A stretch of DNA of 64,000 bases from contig NZ_LMEO01000051.1 of NCBI RefSeq assembly GCF_001426375.1, positions 62,241-126,240 of the forward strand, in the 5' to 3' direction. The translations under genes and the position numbers were made by a program. Positions 16,895 to 26,936 of this stretch are shown here, piece by piece. This DNA is from Paenibacillus sp. Root444D2 (lineage in GTDB: Bacteria > Bacillota > Bacilli > Paenibacillales > NBRC-103111). Numbering within the stretch: position 1 is the stretch's first letter; each line of letters begins with the position of its first letter. Under the pieces are notes generated by a model. It made no database searches. It saw nothing but the letters and a program-made list of their open reading frames with translations, and had not been told where the DNA came from.

Positions 16895-17938
16895 ATGGAT
16901 CCTATTTCCCAAATACGCACTTATTTACAATCCTACAAGAAAAGTAAAGTTTCACTCAAAGAACTAGAAGACATATTTCCAGTACAGCCAACCGATGAAC
17001 AATTTGCTGGTGCAATATTGGAACTTGAAGCTGCAGGAATTCTTCAGATGGTTCCGAGTCTAGGCAGAACGGGGAAACGACTTTCTCTTGCCTATCAATA
17101 TAACGTACAGAAGAATCGTTTAATGCAAGATACGCATAAGGAAATCAATCGAGCCAGACTGAATCTGCATCTCTTGATAAACCTCGATACCTACTATTCA
17201 TTGAAATCTAGCATTTGGGAGGAAGATAGGCCTTTTATTGAACGAATAGATGCTTATTTGAAGAAGAATATGCTCCCAAGTACTCCAGCTCCGGAACCGG
17301 AGAGAAGCTTTGAGCTTGTTGCTGATGAGAAATGGATAACGGAGAAGCAAGGGAAAGAGATGCTGATCCGAATCGGTTTGTGGGATAAGTTGCTTATTCT
17401 ACCTGTGGATGATCCCTTAATGTTCGCTGTTAATCCTTATGTTCTTACCAATTCGGTTCACAAGCATCTCATCGTTGAAAATAAAACAACCTATCAAGCG
17501 CTGCTGCAAGTTTTGCCGGATGTCCCGTTCGCGACGCTAATTTTTGGCGGCGGTTATCGTGTAACGAAGAGCATTGAGCTGCTGCCGATGCAGCTTCCGC
17601 TCAGGGATGCTGCGCATGAGTTTTACTATTTTGGAGATATCGATAAAGAAGGAATCCACATATGGCATCTATTCAATAAGCGGGTGCTTACTCTTTTCGG
17701 CAGACCCGCTAGTCTGGCCCTTCCCTTTTACAGAGCATGTCTGAGCAGGGAGTTTGCTTCTGGCAAAGAAAACCAACGTAATTTTGAGCAGGCTTTACAG
17801 GCATTTGTGTCTCATTTTACAGAGGAGGAACAAATTAAAATCGACCGTTGTTTCGCAGCCGGCGGTTACTTCCCGCAAGAAATATTACCTACACACGAGC
17901 TTTGTACGATTTGGAGGCACACAGCATGGATTACATAG
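16895..17938 (+). CDS. jetD: Wadjet system nuclease subunit JetD (Toprim)
   Basis: A 347-residue JetD-like protein. The C-terminal half is a Toprim domain of the Spo11/topoisomerase-VI type: the catalytic glutamate is probably E195 in LIVENKTTYQ, followed by LIFGGGY and the metal-binding DxDxE of YFGDIDKEGI (D248, D250, E252). The N-terminal half contains winged-helix-like segments. In characterised Wadjet systems JetD cuts DNA after the SMC complex has loop-extruded a small circular plasmid. It is the first gene here, unlike the jetABCD order of type I systems, and overlaps jetA by 13 bases. All predicted catalytic acids are present, so it is probably active. Confidence 0.88.
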   Translation: MDPISQIRTYLQSYKKSKVSLKELEDIFPVQPTDEQFAGAILELEAAGILQMVPSLGRTGKRLSLAYQYNVQKNRLMQDTHKEINRARLNLHLLINLDTYYSLKSSIWEEDRPFIERIDAYLKKNMLPSTPAPEPERSFELVADEKWITEKQGKEMLIRIGLWDKLLILPVDDPLMFAVNPYVLTNSVHKHLIVENKTTYQALLQVLPDVPFATLIFGGGYRVTKSIELLPMQLPLRDAAHEFYYFGDIDKEGIHIWHLFNKRVLTLFGRPASLALPFYRACLSREFASGKENQRNFEQALQAFVSHFTEEEQIKIDRCFAAGGYFPQEILPTHELCTIWRHTAWIT

Positions 17939-19452
17939 AAATTGGTCAGGTTGTTTCCGGGTTTCGGGAACGTATGACCAAGCTGGCACTTTTTGATCCT
18001 CTCTATGAGCTTCAGAGAAAGCGGCAAACCGATCGGCAAAATAAACCGATAGATTTCATGGAGCTTGGGCTGTTGACGCTGCTTTACTTTTTTGAGCAGA
18101 AGTTGATGCGAAACAATAAGGCGGGTGTCAAAGACTTAGCCGAGTTTCTTTTGAAAGTGACTGGGATTTTCATCGATTTGGATGAAGCTGAATTTGAGGA
18201 TCTGGCAAGGCAGATTACGCAAGTTTTTCGTCCAACGACAGGGAAAAAACGGGATTTCACCTTTATGAATTGGGAATCCGGCCAGTCGGAGCATATTTAT
18301 ATATCGATTCTGAAAGCGAATGCCTTCGACCTAAAAACGAATACGCAGTACTACACGCTCGACGAAGATGGGTTGGAGCTTATTTTTGCGACCAAGGAAT
18401 TTTATACCGAATTTCAATTATCTATTCATCAGTTGGTACTGCGCAAGCAATTGGAAAAAGGCGAGTTCGAAGGAGCCCTGCGGCAAATTAATGAAATGCG
18501 GATTGATGTGGAAGCTTTGCAGGAGCGGATGGTCAAGCTGGAGCATGAGTTGAAAAGAAATATCGTGTCGGAAGAGACGTTCGGACGTTATAAAGGTCTG
18601 CTGGAAGATATCTATTTGCGCTTGCAGATGGAGAATGAAGAATTCGAAGAACTGCGGCAATTCGTGAAGGAGACGAAGGATCGCGTTCAGGCACAAACGG
18701 TTAGACAAGCAGATCAACGGCCTTATGAGTTAATTTTACGTATATCCAATGAGCTGGAGAAGGTTCATGGCGAGCATTCGGATCTATTTCATCAAAGTAT
18801 GGTGTTAAAATCACATGCACTTGGCGCAGCGCAAGAATCCTTATATTACACCGGGTTGGATTCCTTTAATTTTGATCAGGATATTGCTTCTCTTATCTTT
18901 AGTACACCACTGCCTTTGGAGACGATGAAAGGTGTGCTGGCCCCGTTCTTACCGGTTCAAGAGACGAAGGCGTGGTCGCTTTTGACGGTGTGGGCTGAGC
19001 AAAATATGCTAGAAGACGGCAGTGGACAAGAACGGGATGACAAGTTCCTGGAACTTGGCGGAGACAGCGACGAAAACCGTTACCAAACGATGCAGAAAAA
19101 GTTGTACAAACTTCTGATGGAGCAGCTGCTGCAAATGATGGAAGAGCAGGGCCAAGTTGAATTGAAACTGTTTATTCAGCTGTTCAAAGAGAGCGAGCTT
19201 GCAAGATTGCTGGGCGAAAGAGCGTTCTATGATTTCTGGATCTATTTGCATCAAAGAAGTCCACTTCGGGCGGATGATAGGGATAAGCAGCAAAATGAAG
19301 AGCAGGGGACGTTGCTGGAAGATATGTATATGCTTCTGGGAAGCCGCTGTCTGGTCATCATAGAGCAAGAAGATATTATTAAGGTAAACGATAGATTTAG
19401 CATTCAGAATATGTTGATTTCGTGGGGAGAACAGGATGACAATTGGACTTGA
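17926..19452 (+). CDS. jetA: Wadjet system subunit JetA (kleisin-like)
   Basis: A 508-residue protein matching the JetA position and size in Wadjet operons, the counterpart of MukF/MksB-type kleisins that bridge SMC heads. It is largely helical, with a coiled-coil-prone section at about 190-280 (LEKGEFEGALRQINEMRIDV and following) and a C-terminal winged-helix-like end (IIEQEDIIKVNDRFSIQNML). ATG 17926 is inside the jetD 3' end and its own 3' end overlaps jetB by 17 bases, which argues for stoichiometric coupled translation. Subunit identity rests on size, order and neighbours more than on a sharp motif. Confidence 0.82.
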   Translation: MDYIEIGQVVSGFRERMTKLALFDPLYELQRKRQTDRQNKPIDFMELGLLTLLYFFEQKLMRNNKAGVKDLAEFLLKVTGIFIDLDEAEFEDLARQITQVFRPTTGKKRDFTFMNWESGQSEHIYISILKANAFDLKTNTQYYTLDEDGLELIFATKEFYTEFQLSIHQLVLRKQLEKGEFEGALRQINEMRIDVEALQERMVKLEHELKRNIVSEETFGRYKGLLEDIYLRLQMENEEFEELRQFVKETKDRVQAQTVRQADQRPYELILRISNELEKVHGEHSDLFHQSMVLKSHALGAAQESLYYTGLDSFNFDQDIASLIFSTPLPLETMKGVLAPFLPVQETKAWSLLTVWAEQNMLEDGSGQERDDKFLELGGDSDENRYQTMQKKLYKLLMEQLLQMMEEQGQVELKLFIQLFKESELARLLGERAFYDFWIYLHQRSPLRADDRDKQQNEEQGTLLEDMYMLLGSRCLVIIEQEDIIKVNDRFSIQNMLISWGEQDDNWT

Positions 19453-20197
19453 AAATGGGACAGTAATGAGAGCTTTTCGCATCTATACCTTGTTAGCTCG
19501 CGATAACGCAGTTGGCAAAGAGCGGCTCCAAGAATACATGGCCGACGATGTGGTGCGAGGGCTAGTGGATCAATTCGCGCGAGAAGTCGATTGCGTAACG
19601 GTTATTGCCGGTGAGCAGCTGTATATGATTCCGGAGACACGGCTATCGCCTTTTCATATGAACAACGAAGTGATTAAACGTACCTATCTGCGGGCGAATG
19701 CCGTGAATGCGGATCTTTATCTGATGTATGTCAGCATCATCGTGTTGATTGGCGCCTTTTATGACAGCTACCAAACGATGGAGCCGACGAGAAGTTTTAT
19801 CGGAATTGAAGAGTGGACGGAACTTGTGAATGAGCGAATAGCATTATTGAAGACGCATCCTGAAGCTGAACTAAGAGAGATGGAGCAGGAGTTTTCCTAT
19901 AACTGGACGGCCTTGATTGAAAAATGGAGTGCCATGGACGATATCAAGGAAACAGCTGCGAGGCAAAGCGGGAATACGATTAGCCGTGTTAGCTTCATGG
20001 ATTCTGTCCGCAAGTTTCTGGTTGCGCAAGAGTTAGTGATCGATATTGGCAACCAGGAAATTACGTTAACCGAAAAGGCGAAAGTGGTCGTGCAGCGTTA
20101 TTTTATGGAGCTGGAATATAACCGTGGCATTTTGGAGTTTTTATATCAAAGCAATGCGTTTGAGGAGGAGGGAAGCGAACATGCCAGCCATCTCTAA
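19436..20197 (+). CDS. jetB: Wadjet system subunit JetB (KITE-like)
   Basis: A 253-residue protein in the slot of JetB, the MukE/MksE-like winged-helix (KITE) partner of the kleisin. N-terminal AFRIYTLLARDNAVGKERLQ and C-terminal VSFMDSVRKFLVAQELV plus ITLTEKAKVVVQRYF resemble winged-helix units. It starts at ATG 19436 inside jetA and ends 17 bases into jetC. No catalytic residues are expected. I believe this matches the family annotated as DUF6063 in type II Wadjet loci, but that is from memory. Confidence 0.82.
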   Translation: MTIGLENGTVMRAFRIYTLLARDNAVGKERLQEYMADDVVRGLVDQFAREVDCVTVIAGEQLYMIPETRLSPFHMNNEVIKRTYLRANAVNADLYLMYVSIIVLIGAFYDSYQTMEPTRSFIGIEEWTELVNERIALLKTHPEAELREMEQEFSYNWTALIEKWSAMDDIKETAARQSGNTISRVSFMDSVRKFLVAQELVIDIGNQEITLTEKAKVVVQRYFMELEYNRGILEFLYQSNAFEEEGSEHASHL

Positions 20198-23100
20198 AAT
20201 ACGTTTTACCAATGTGGTCTATGAGGATGGAAATAAGCGCTACAACGATGAATTGTTTCATTTCGATGGGCATAATGGCGCGATTCTTCTGGAAAATGGA
20301 GGGGGCAAGACGGTTTTTATCCAGTCTGCCATTCAAGCCATACTGCCGCATGCGGAACTTGCCGGACGTAAAATGAAGGATACGTTAAGTCTCGAAAACG
20401 GCCCTGCGCATATCGCGATCGAGTGGATTCTGAGTGAACGGCCACGGAGATATGTGGTCACTTGCATTAGTTTGTTTCTAACAGCAACAGGGATAGATTC
20501 CTATCGGTATGTCTATGATTATCCGGAGCTTGATGCCGATGCCATTGATCGGATACCTTTTGTCAAGGAAAGTGCAGGCAGCCTTCGAGCAGCCGATAAG
20601 GGCGAAATCCATGATTATTACCATCAAATGACGTCGAAACGGATGAACGCGAAGCTGCCGTCATCGATTAAAGAATACAAAAAAGTATTGGAAAACGATT
20701 ACCACATTATCGCATCGGAGTGGGATCGCATTGCGAAGATCAATAGCTCAGAGGGCGGTGTAGAGAGCTTTTTTGATGAATGTAAAACGACGAGTCAATT
20801 GTTCGATCGCTTGTTGATCCCAACGGTAGAGGATGCGATGGCCGGGTATGAACAAGGCGAGTTCGCGAATAATTTTGAAATGCACAGGGACAGCTTCAAA
20901 AAATATAAAGAATTAAAAGAAAAAATCGAAGAAAATAAGAAGATCCTCGTTGAATTGGATGGCTATGTGCTTCATTTTGCCAAAATGGATGCCAAACAGA
21001 TGGCTTATGCAGCTGCCCAGGCCGAAACGAAGGCCTATTGGTTATTAGTGAATGAGCATAAAAATGAGGAAGCCTCTAAGCTTTCACAATGGCACCGGCA
21101 AATGGCAGAATGCGATCAGCAGCTGCTGTTATTGGCTCGGAAGAAAGAATCCCTTCAGATTGCCAAGCAAAAACAAGAGCAATCCGCTTTGGAAACAAAG
21201 CTGAGATTGGTCGAGGAAGACGTTGAGCGGAAAGAGGCGCAAGTACGAAGTGCTAAGCAGCACTACTACTCTCTGCGTTTGGCAGATTACAAGCAGCAGT
21301 GGACCTCTGCAGAAGAGCGCATGAACTACTTGCAGCGCGAACTAGATCAGTTCGGTAATACCCAAGAAGAGGGGGATCTTCGCGAAGCATGGAACAATAA
21401 TAGCGGGCAAATTCGCAGTATTTACAGCAAGATGGAGCAAGAGTGGCAGGTGGAAGAAGAGAAACTCAGGCAGGAATTAGATGCTCATCAGAATAGGACG
21501 GCTTTAGAGGAAACGATTCTGAGAGATCTGTCGAGCGAACTTGAGGGATTGAACAAGCAGCTCATTGAACATAGATCCATTGTGCAGGCCCGCGAGAAAG
21601 ATAAAGAAGTGCTTAGAGCTAATGTTTTGGCAAATCCAGCAGTCGAGAGCATGGAAGGCAGTATGACGGATTGGATTCAGCGTTATCAGAAGTTGGATGA
21701 CAGCAATGTGCTGCTTGTGCAGAATAACAAGGATTTGGCATTCGGTAAAGAGGAAAGCATGAGAGAGCTGGAACGAGTGAGTGAAAGCCTTAAGATCGCC
21801 TATGTGGGACGCGCCAGCTCGGAGCAAAATCTCGAAGCATTTAAAAAAGAGCATCAATCCATGCTTACCGAAATTTCTGCGTACAGGTCATCATGGGGGA
21901 GACTCTCATCCGTATATGAGAAGCAGAGTTCGATTGAAGAGCGGCTTAGGGAGGATTTGGAAAAGCTGCACCTGCAGAAAGAAGCATATTTGCTGAAAGA
22001 ACGTCTCGCTTTCCGGTATATCGATGATTACAGCTACCAGCATACATTTTTTGCGGATACCTATGTGGCAGGCTTGGTAGACAAGTGGAGAAATCAATTC
22101 GCGTTATTGGAGACAGGCATTCAATATTTGCAGGGCTTAGACCTAAGCGAGCGGGCAATGACACATCCTCTGTGGTCAGTGACTTTGATTACGACAGAAG
22201 AAGAGGTTGGGTTATTAACGAGCAAGCTTGGGCAGTATGCGGAGGATATGCAGTTTCCGATTCAAGTCATCTCATCGCAGGAAGCATCACGTCTAGCCAA
22301 TATGGATACGCCGATAGCTGTGCAAGACAAAGCTTGGGTTGAACCGCAGCATTGGCGTGAAAATGCCGATGTCGCTGAATTTGCGAGCTGGAAACGAGCG
22401 ATATCTCAAAAAGGTGAAGAGGTCCTGACAGCACGTAAAGTAAAGGAAAGCGAATTGCAGCGTACTTCTGATTTACAAACCTCTTTCAGTCGATTCACTG
22501 CTTCATACCCGCTTGAGGTCGTACAAGAAATGGAAAGGCAAGTTGGACTTAAGCGCGAACAAGTGCGTGAATTAGAAAGCCAGGAGGATTCCATTAGGAA
22601 ATCCGTTCGTCAGGCTGAGCAAACGATTCAGCAGCACAATAACATCATGGACGAGCAAAAAGGTGAAATGGTTCAGCTCCAACAGTGGATTGAAAAAGGA
22701 CGGACATATGTCGAGCTGGGGAAAGAAATCGCTGCATTGAACGTGGCGATTGATCAGCTTGTTGAACAGGCAGAAGATCAGCAAAGCAAGTTGGATAGCA
22801 GGCAGCGCTCTATGGAGCAAGTGAAGCTGCAGATCGAATCAGTGAAAAGCAGTATGAACTATTTGAGGACCGAGAAAGCGAGTCTTCAAAGTCAAGATAC
22901 GTATATAGAGACTCTCGATGTACAGCCGATTGAAACGAATCATAGTTTAGATTGGTTGAAAACAGAAAGAAAAGATTTGCATCTCAAGTTAAATCGCATA
23001 TCTCAAGGACGTCAGCAGCTTGAAACGGAGTGGAATCATGCCAAGACCAGCAGAACAACGCTGGAGAAGGAGATGAACAAGCTTCGACTGGAACAATCGG

Positions 23101-24611
23101 ACTTGGATTTGAATGAGGATCTTGCGTTTTCTGTGACCGGTGAAGACCAGATGTCGCAGCTGTTATCGGAGCTCAAGGATTTTGAATCTCGGTTGTCTCG
23201 TGACAAAGAAGAATTTACGCGAGTTGAGAAGCAATTTGATGCACTAGCGACGACAATTAAACTACTCATTGAGCAGTATGGCGCTGCGCATTCGGGTGGG
23301 CTGCCTGTAACCTTTACAGAGTCGCTGACAGTGGTGGATGATCAAGTTCAAAGCGAAGAAACACGCCTGCATCAGCAGAAGACGGGATTACAGCAGCAGC
23401 ATACACAAATTCATGCCCAATTAGGTAAAATCGAAGACGTTATCCAATACTTAAATCAATATAAAATCATGCATGGGTTTGAAAATCCGCTCATTCAGGC
23501 GTCATTAATCACGCAAGAACTGAAAGCCGAGTTTCTGAATAACAGGATGAAAATGGTCCGAAAATCCGTGACTTTGTTATCCGCCGTTATGAAAGAACTG
23601 GAAGCCGAAGAGTCTTCTGTGAAAAAAGCCAGAGTTCATTTCGTTGAATTTTGCCGGAAACAAATCAAAGATATCAAAATGAGAGATATGGCCGAGCAAG
23701 GTGTCGAGAAAAAAGACAACTATCAGGAGCTAATGCAATTTCAACAGAAAATGCACAGCCGGATTGAACGTGTCAATCATGTCGCAGAAGAAACGATGCG
23801 TACACACAATCAACAGCTGGAACAGTATATTATTCATGTGCATAGCCATATCAAGCTAATTGCTTCTGAGCTTCGAGATATTCCTAACAAAACGAGAGTC
23901 AAGGTCGAGGATCAGTGGAAGCACATTTACTCGTTTCAAATTCCGGAATGGGATGAGCTTGAAGCCAAGGACCATCTGCGCAAGCATCTGGAGTGGATTT
24001 TGGCCGAACTGGACAAAGGTCATTACCTTGATGACAACGGTCAAGAAGTGAAATCGACGGTTCGCAAGGAGATCGAAAAATGGTTGGATACCAAGCAGCT
24101 ACTGCACATTGTTTTGCAAGAAAGGCCGATGAAAGTATCCTGCCGCAAAGTAACCAATGAGAATAACGTGACGAAGGCCTCCTTCTCTTGGGAGCAGTCT
24201 AATAATTGGTCCGGCGGGGAAAAATGGAGCAAGAATATGACCTTATTCTTGGGATTACTTAACTATGTCGCCGAGAAACGTCAGCATATTCAAGCGAATA
24301 TGAAAAGACATCGGACCGTGATCCTGGATAATCCCTTCGGAAAAGCATCGAGCGACCATGTATTAAGTCCTGTATTTTTTATAGCCGAACAGCTTGGGTT
24401 CCAAATTATCGCGCTCACCGCGCATGCGGAAGGGAAATTTCTTAAAGACTATTTCCCTGTCGTCTTTAGCTGCAGGCTTAGACAAGCGGCTAATGGAAGC
24501 AAACTAGTCATGACCAAAGAAAAGGAAATTAATCAGGCCTATTTCCGTGATTATGCGCCGATTTCACTGGAAAGATTAGGGGATGTCAAGCAGATGGAGT
24601 TATTTATATAG
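20181..24611 (+). CDS. jetC: Wadjet system SMC-family ATPase JetC
   Basis: A 1476-residue SMC-like ATPase, the motor of the Wadjet complex. Walker A is ENGGGKT (residues 38-44). Very long coiled coils occupy about 240-520 and 740-1250, with a hinge-like globular region between (around FRYIDDYSYQHTFFADTYV). The C-terminal head has the ABC signature WSGGEKWSKNM and a Walker B region RTVILDNPFGKAS, where DNPF stands in for the DE pair of many ABC enzymes, as seen in MukB/MksB/JetC relatives. The start ATG follows GAGGAGGGAAGCG in the jetB end. A strong terminator lies 29 bases downstream, so the operon is just these four genes. Confidence 0.9.
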   Translation: MPAISKIRFTNVVYEDGNKRYNDELFHFDGHNGAILLENGGGKTVFIQSAIQAILPHAELAGRKMKDTLSLENGPAHIAIEWILSERPRRYVVTCISLFLTATGIDSYRYVYDYPELDADAIDRIPFVKESAGSLRAADKGEIHDYYHQMTSKRMNAKLPSSIKEYKKVLENDYHIIASEWDRIAKINSSEGGVESFFDECKTTSQLFDRLLIPTVEDAMAGYEQGEFANNFEMHRDSFKKYKELKEKIEENKKILVELDGYVLHFAKMDAKQMAYAAAQAETKAYWLLVNEHKNEEASKLSQWHRQMAECDQQLLLLARKKESLQIAKQKQEQSALETKLRLVEEDVERKEAQVRSAKQHYYSLRLADYKQQWTSAEERMNYLQRELDQFGNTQEEGDLREAWNNNSGQIRSIYSKMEQEWQVEEEKLRQELDAHQNRTALEETILRDLSSELEGLNKQLIEHRSIVQAREKDKEVLRANVLANPAVESMEGSMTDWIQRYQKLDDSNVLLVQNNKDLAFGKEESMRELERVSESLKIAYVGRASSEQNLEAFKKEHQSMLTEISAYRSSWGRLSSVYEKQSSIEERLREDLEKLHLQKEAYLLKERLAFRYIDDYSYQHTFFADTYVAGLVDKWRNQFALLETGIQYLQGLDLSERAMTHPLWSVTLITTEEEVGLLTSKLGQYAEDMQFPIQVISSQEASRLANMDTPIAVQDKAWVEPQHWRENADVAEFASWKRAISQKGEEVLTARKVKESELQRTSDLQTSFSRFTASYPLEVVQEMERQVGLKREQVRELESQEDSIRKSVRQAEQTIQQHNNIMDEQKGEMVQLQQWIEKGRTYVELGKEIAALNVAIDQLVEQAEDQQSKLDSRQRSMEQVKLQIESVKSSMNYLRTEKASLQSQDTYIETLDVQPIETNHSLDWLKTERKDLHLKLNRISQGRQQLETEWNHAKTSRTTLEKEMNKLRLEQSDLDLNEDLAFSVTGEDQMSQLLSELKDFESRLSRDKEEFTRVEKQFDALATTIKLLIEQYGAAHSGGLPVTFTESLTVVDDQVQSEETRLHQQKTGLQQQHTQIHAQLGKIEDVIQYLNQYKIMHGFENPLIQASLITQELKAEFLNNRMKMVRKSVTLLSAVMKELEAEESSVKKARVHFVEFCRKQIKDIKMRDMAEQGVEKKDNYQELMQFQQKMHSRIERVNHVAEETMRTHNQQLEQYIIHVHSHIKLIASELRDIPNKTRVKVEDQWKHIYSFQIPEWDELEAKDHLRKHLEWILAELDKGHYLDDNGQEVKSTVRKEIEKWLDTKQLLHIVLQERPMKVSCRKVTNENNVTKASFSWEQSNNWSGGEKWSKNMTLFLGLLNYVAEKRQHIQANMKRHRTVILDNPFGKASSDHVLSPVFFIAEQLGFQIIALTAHAEGKFLKDYFPVVFSCRLRQAANGSKLVMTKEKEINQAYFRDYAPISLERLGDVKQMELFI

Positions 24612-24639
24612 CGGCTTGAAAAGTAAATAAACCTTAAGA

Positions 24640-24692
24640 AAGTCTGCCTGATCTCCCGCAATTACGCATCGGAGATCAGGCAGACTTTTTGT
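24640..24692 (+). terminator. Strong intrinsic terminator after jetC
   Basis: An 18-bp perfect stem (24640-24657 with 24671-24688) containing GTCTGCCTGATCTCC and its complement, followed by a T-rich stretch. It also lies about 45 bases beyond the minus-strand regulator gene end and could serve both directions. Confidence 0.9.
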
Positions 24693-24735
24693 TACTTCTG
24701 AAAAACCTTGATTAAGCAGACTACTAGGGGGATTA

Positions 24736-26304
24736 TTATGTTAATTCTTGAAGAACAGCCTGTTTCTTCATTTCCCACTCATTTGTGTTACTTTTTTTTC
24801 CAAACTTTAACAACAGTTCAATCATCCAATCGTAGTACCTGATTTCATGCTTCCTTAAAAATATGGCATAACTAACGAAATTCATTGCTTTCTCATAGTT
24901 TAATTTTTCTTGGTGAAATAGTATGAAATATTCAGTTAATTTGAGTAATTTTCTTTCAATATTATCTCTTAAGGTTAAAATCCAATTATCATAATATCCG
25001 CTAAGCCAATCAAGTGGTAAGTTTTCGATGATATCTAAAACCAATTTTTCCTTTTTTTTAGGTATCTCTTCGTTAGCAGCTCGGTGAAGCATTTCAATTA
25101 AATCATTTAAGTCACATTGGATTTGCCCCTTGAGGTAAATATGCTCCCTGTCTGTGTGTAGAAAACTAAATTGGTCCGTATAAATTAATTTGTTTAAATA
25201 ATTAAGCGATACCCTGAGATTATTTTGAGCTTTACCTATTTCTAGATCTGGCCAAAATTCATCATAAAGTTCTTCACGTGTGGATGTGGGATGCAACAAT
25301 AGATATATAAGTATTTTTTTTGCATTTCTTTTATTCCATCCCTCTAGAACTTCGGTATCATTAATGTAAACACGAAAGGTCGTTAATACCTGGATTTTCA
25401 ATATGCCTGTTTGTTGTTTCTTTTGTTTACGGTTTTTAATTATTTCAAATAATTCTTCTTTTGTATCAATAAGCAATGGATCATTATATTGAGTGCAAAG
25501 TGTTGACAGATCTGGTGATTCTAAAAATCCAATGATCTTTTGAGCAGTTTCCTGTGGTTGATCAATAAAAGTTACATTTGAAGAGTTGGCAATTGTGATA
25601 AAGGTTGATTTAGGAATTAGGCTGGACATAACTCCTGACAAATATGGTTGTAGCAAGAGATCTGAGGATCCTGCCATGACCAGCGTTGGTACATGGAGCA
25701 ATGAAAAATCATCCAATGATGGTCTTGCATCAATAAATAAGTTGAAAAGTTCAAAGTATTTTGTGACTATAACTCGTTGATATGCATTGTGAAGTAAATG
25801 AACTTCTTGTGAATCGGATGGTTTATTCGAAATCGTTTTAACTAAAAGAGATGATAAGGGCTCAATAGATGTTCCGCTAGCTAGGGAATGTCGGAATTCA
25901 ACGGATTTCTTGAGTACATTCTCAGAGTAAAATCCAGGTGTAGAAATAAGCGTTAGTGATAGGATAGAGTTTACATTTTTTAGAGAGTAGTATATTCCGA
26001 TAATGCCCCCAATCGCATGCCCGACTAGATGAAAACACTTCATTTTTAAATCTGAAATAACTTCATTTAAATCCTCACACATTAAATCCCAAGTAAAAGG
26101 AATGTCTCCAGCAGAAGTTAATCCATGTCCCCTTAAATCGTACAAGACAATATTATATTCTCCTTTTAGAAAAGGGACAATGTAATGCCAAGTTGTTAGA
26201 TCTAGGCCTAAGCCGTGTATAAATACAATGTATTCCGCATCTATTTTCTCAGTTAAGTGAATTTCTCTATGTATTGTCACGTCATTGTTATGTAAGTTAT
26301 TCAA
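24736..26304 (-). CDS. Alpha/beta-hydrolase-like sensor fused to SARP/BTAD transcriptional activator
   Basis: A 522-residue fusion. Residues 20-265 form an alpha/beta-hydrolase fold: oxyanion HGLGLDLTTWH, YDLRGHGLTS, nucleophile elbow and acid D215. The elbow reads GHAIGG, so the catalytic Ser is Ala97 (codon GCG); the position normally His in NxGHxxxxEQP reads NSSNVTFIDQP, with Asn243 (AAT). Two of three catalytic residues are therefore missing. Residues 302-385 are an OmpR-like winged helix of SARP type (RNAKKILIYLLLHP, EELYDEFWPD, NNLRVSLNYLNKLI), and 390-510 a BTAD-like helical region. The start is TTG 26304 after CGGAGG. Inference: a ligand-binding pseudo-enzyme controlling a transcription factor, possibly of the divergent SLH gene. 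Confidence 0.85.
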   Translation of the reverse strand: MNNLHNNDVTIHREIHLTEKIDAEYIVFIHGLGLDLTTWHYIVPFLKGEYNIVLYDLRGHGLTSAGDIPFTWDLMCEDLNEVISDLKMKCFHLVGHAIGGIIGIYYSLKNVNSILSLTLISTPGFYSENVLKKSVEFRHSLASGTSIEPLSSLLVKTISNKPSDSQEVHLLHNAYQRVIVTKYFELFNLFIDARPSLDDFSLLHVPTLVMAGSSDLLLQPYLSGVMSSLIPKSTFITIANSSNVTFIDQPQETAQKIIGFLESPDLSTLCTQYNDPLLIDTKEELFEIIKNRKQKKQQTGILKIQVLTTFRVYINDTEVLEGWNKRNAKKILIYLLLHPTSTREELYDEFWPDLEIGKAQNNLRVSLNYLNKLIYTDQFSFLHTDREHIYLKGQIQCDLNDLIEMLHRAANEEIPKKKEKLVLDIIENLPLDWLSGYYDNWILTLRDNIERKLLKLTEYFILFHQEKLNYEKAMNFVSYAIFLRKHEIRYYDWMIELLLKFGKKSNTNEWEMKKQAVLQELT

Positions 26305-26936
26305 GTTGCCTCCGAAAAATGGGATATTCTTGTAATGATAGTGTAATGGTGGAACTGGTAGTATTGTACTATAGATATGACAAAATAACTAATATCTAAT
26401 CAATTTTTATTGTTTGATAGTTCGTCGGTCGGTTTTACCTAAGTGAAAAGACCTAATTTACTGAGGGTATTTATTTTTTAAACTTTGTTTTACCAATTAT
26501 TAGGTACTAAGGATCATGGAACATTCGTTCCTATTAATGAAAAGCTAAGTAGGGTATGTGAGCATTTTGTGTCGAAAAGTGCATGTATCCACGATGCTGC
26601 TGACTGAAAAGCTAGAGAAAAAAAGTTTCACGGAAGGGGATGGGTGGATGGGAATCGGGACATTTAAGCAAATTTGATTGAAATACAAGCGACAAGCCCT
26701 GTGGAGGAACTAAGTATGCATGAAAGCTCAAATGTCGAACAAGGTATTTGTGAGGATGTGGAGCAATCCGCAACATAGAGGATTTAAGAAGTTTTAAATC
26801 TGCAAACGAAGATATTCACGGCGAAAGCGAAAGCGGTTATTTCTGTAAGGATGCTTGTCCAAAGAAAGGTTAAGTTTTATTTTATAGAAGTTATGTCCAA
26901 ATCATACAATTATAATAATCGGAGGAACACAAAAAA
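26305..26936. other. Long divergent intergenic region upstream of the SLH gene
   Basis: This 632-bp spacer holds a GGAACATTCGTTCC palindrome at 26518-26531 (SOS-box-like, see also 31782-31793) and the ribosome binding site of the SLH gene (CGGAGGAACAC). A 20-codon frame at 26716-26778 follows GGAGG but looks like chance or a remnant. TATAAT at 26910-26915 lies too close to the ribosome binding site to be convincing. A long untranslated leader would be typical for surface-layer-type genes. Confidence 0.35.

Noticed and set aside
24736-26304. Active esterase or haloperoxidase
   Set aside because: The nucleophile Ser and catalytic His are Ala and Asn, so the domain is better read as a sensor than an enzyme.
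26716-26778. 20-residue peptide gene before the SLH gene
   Set aside because: GGAGG precedes it, but it has no terminator, no recognisable features and lies in a long untranslated region; too weak to list.
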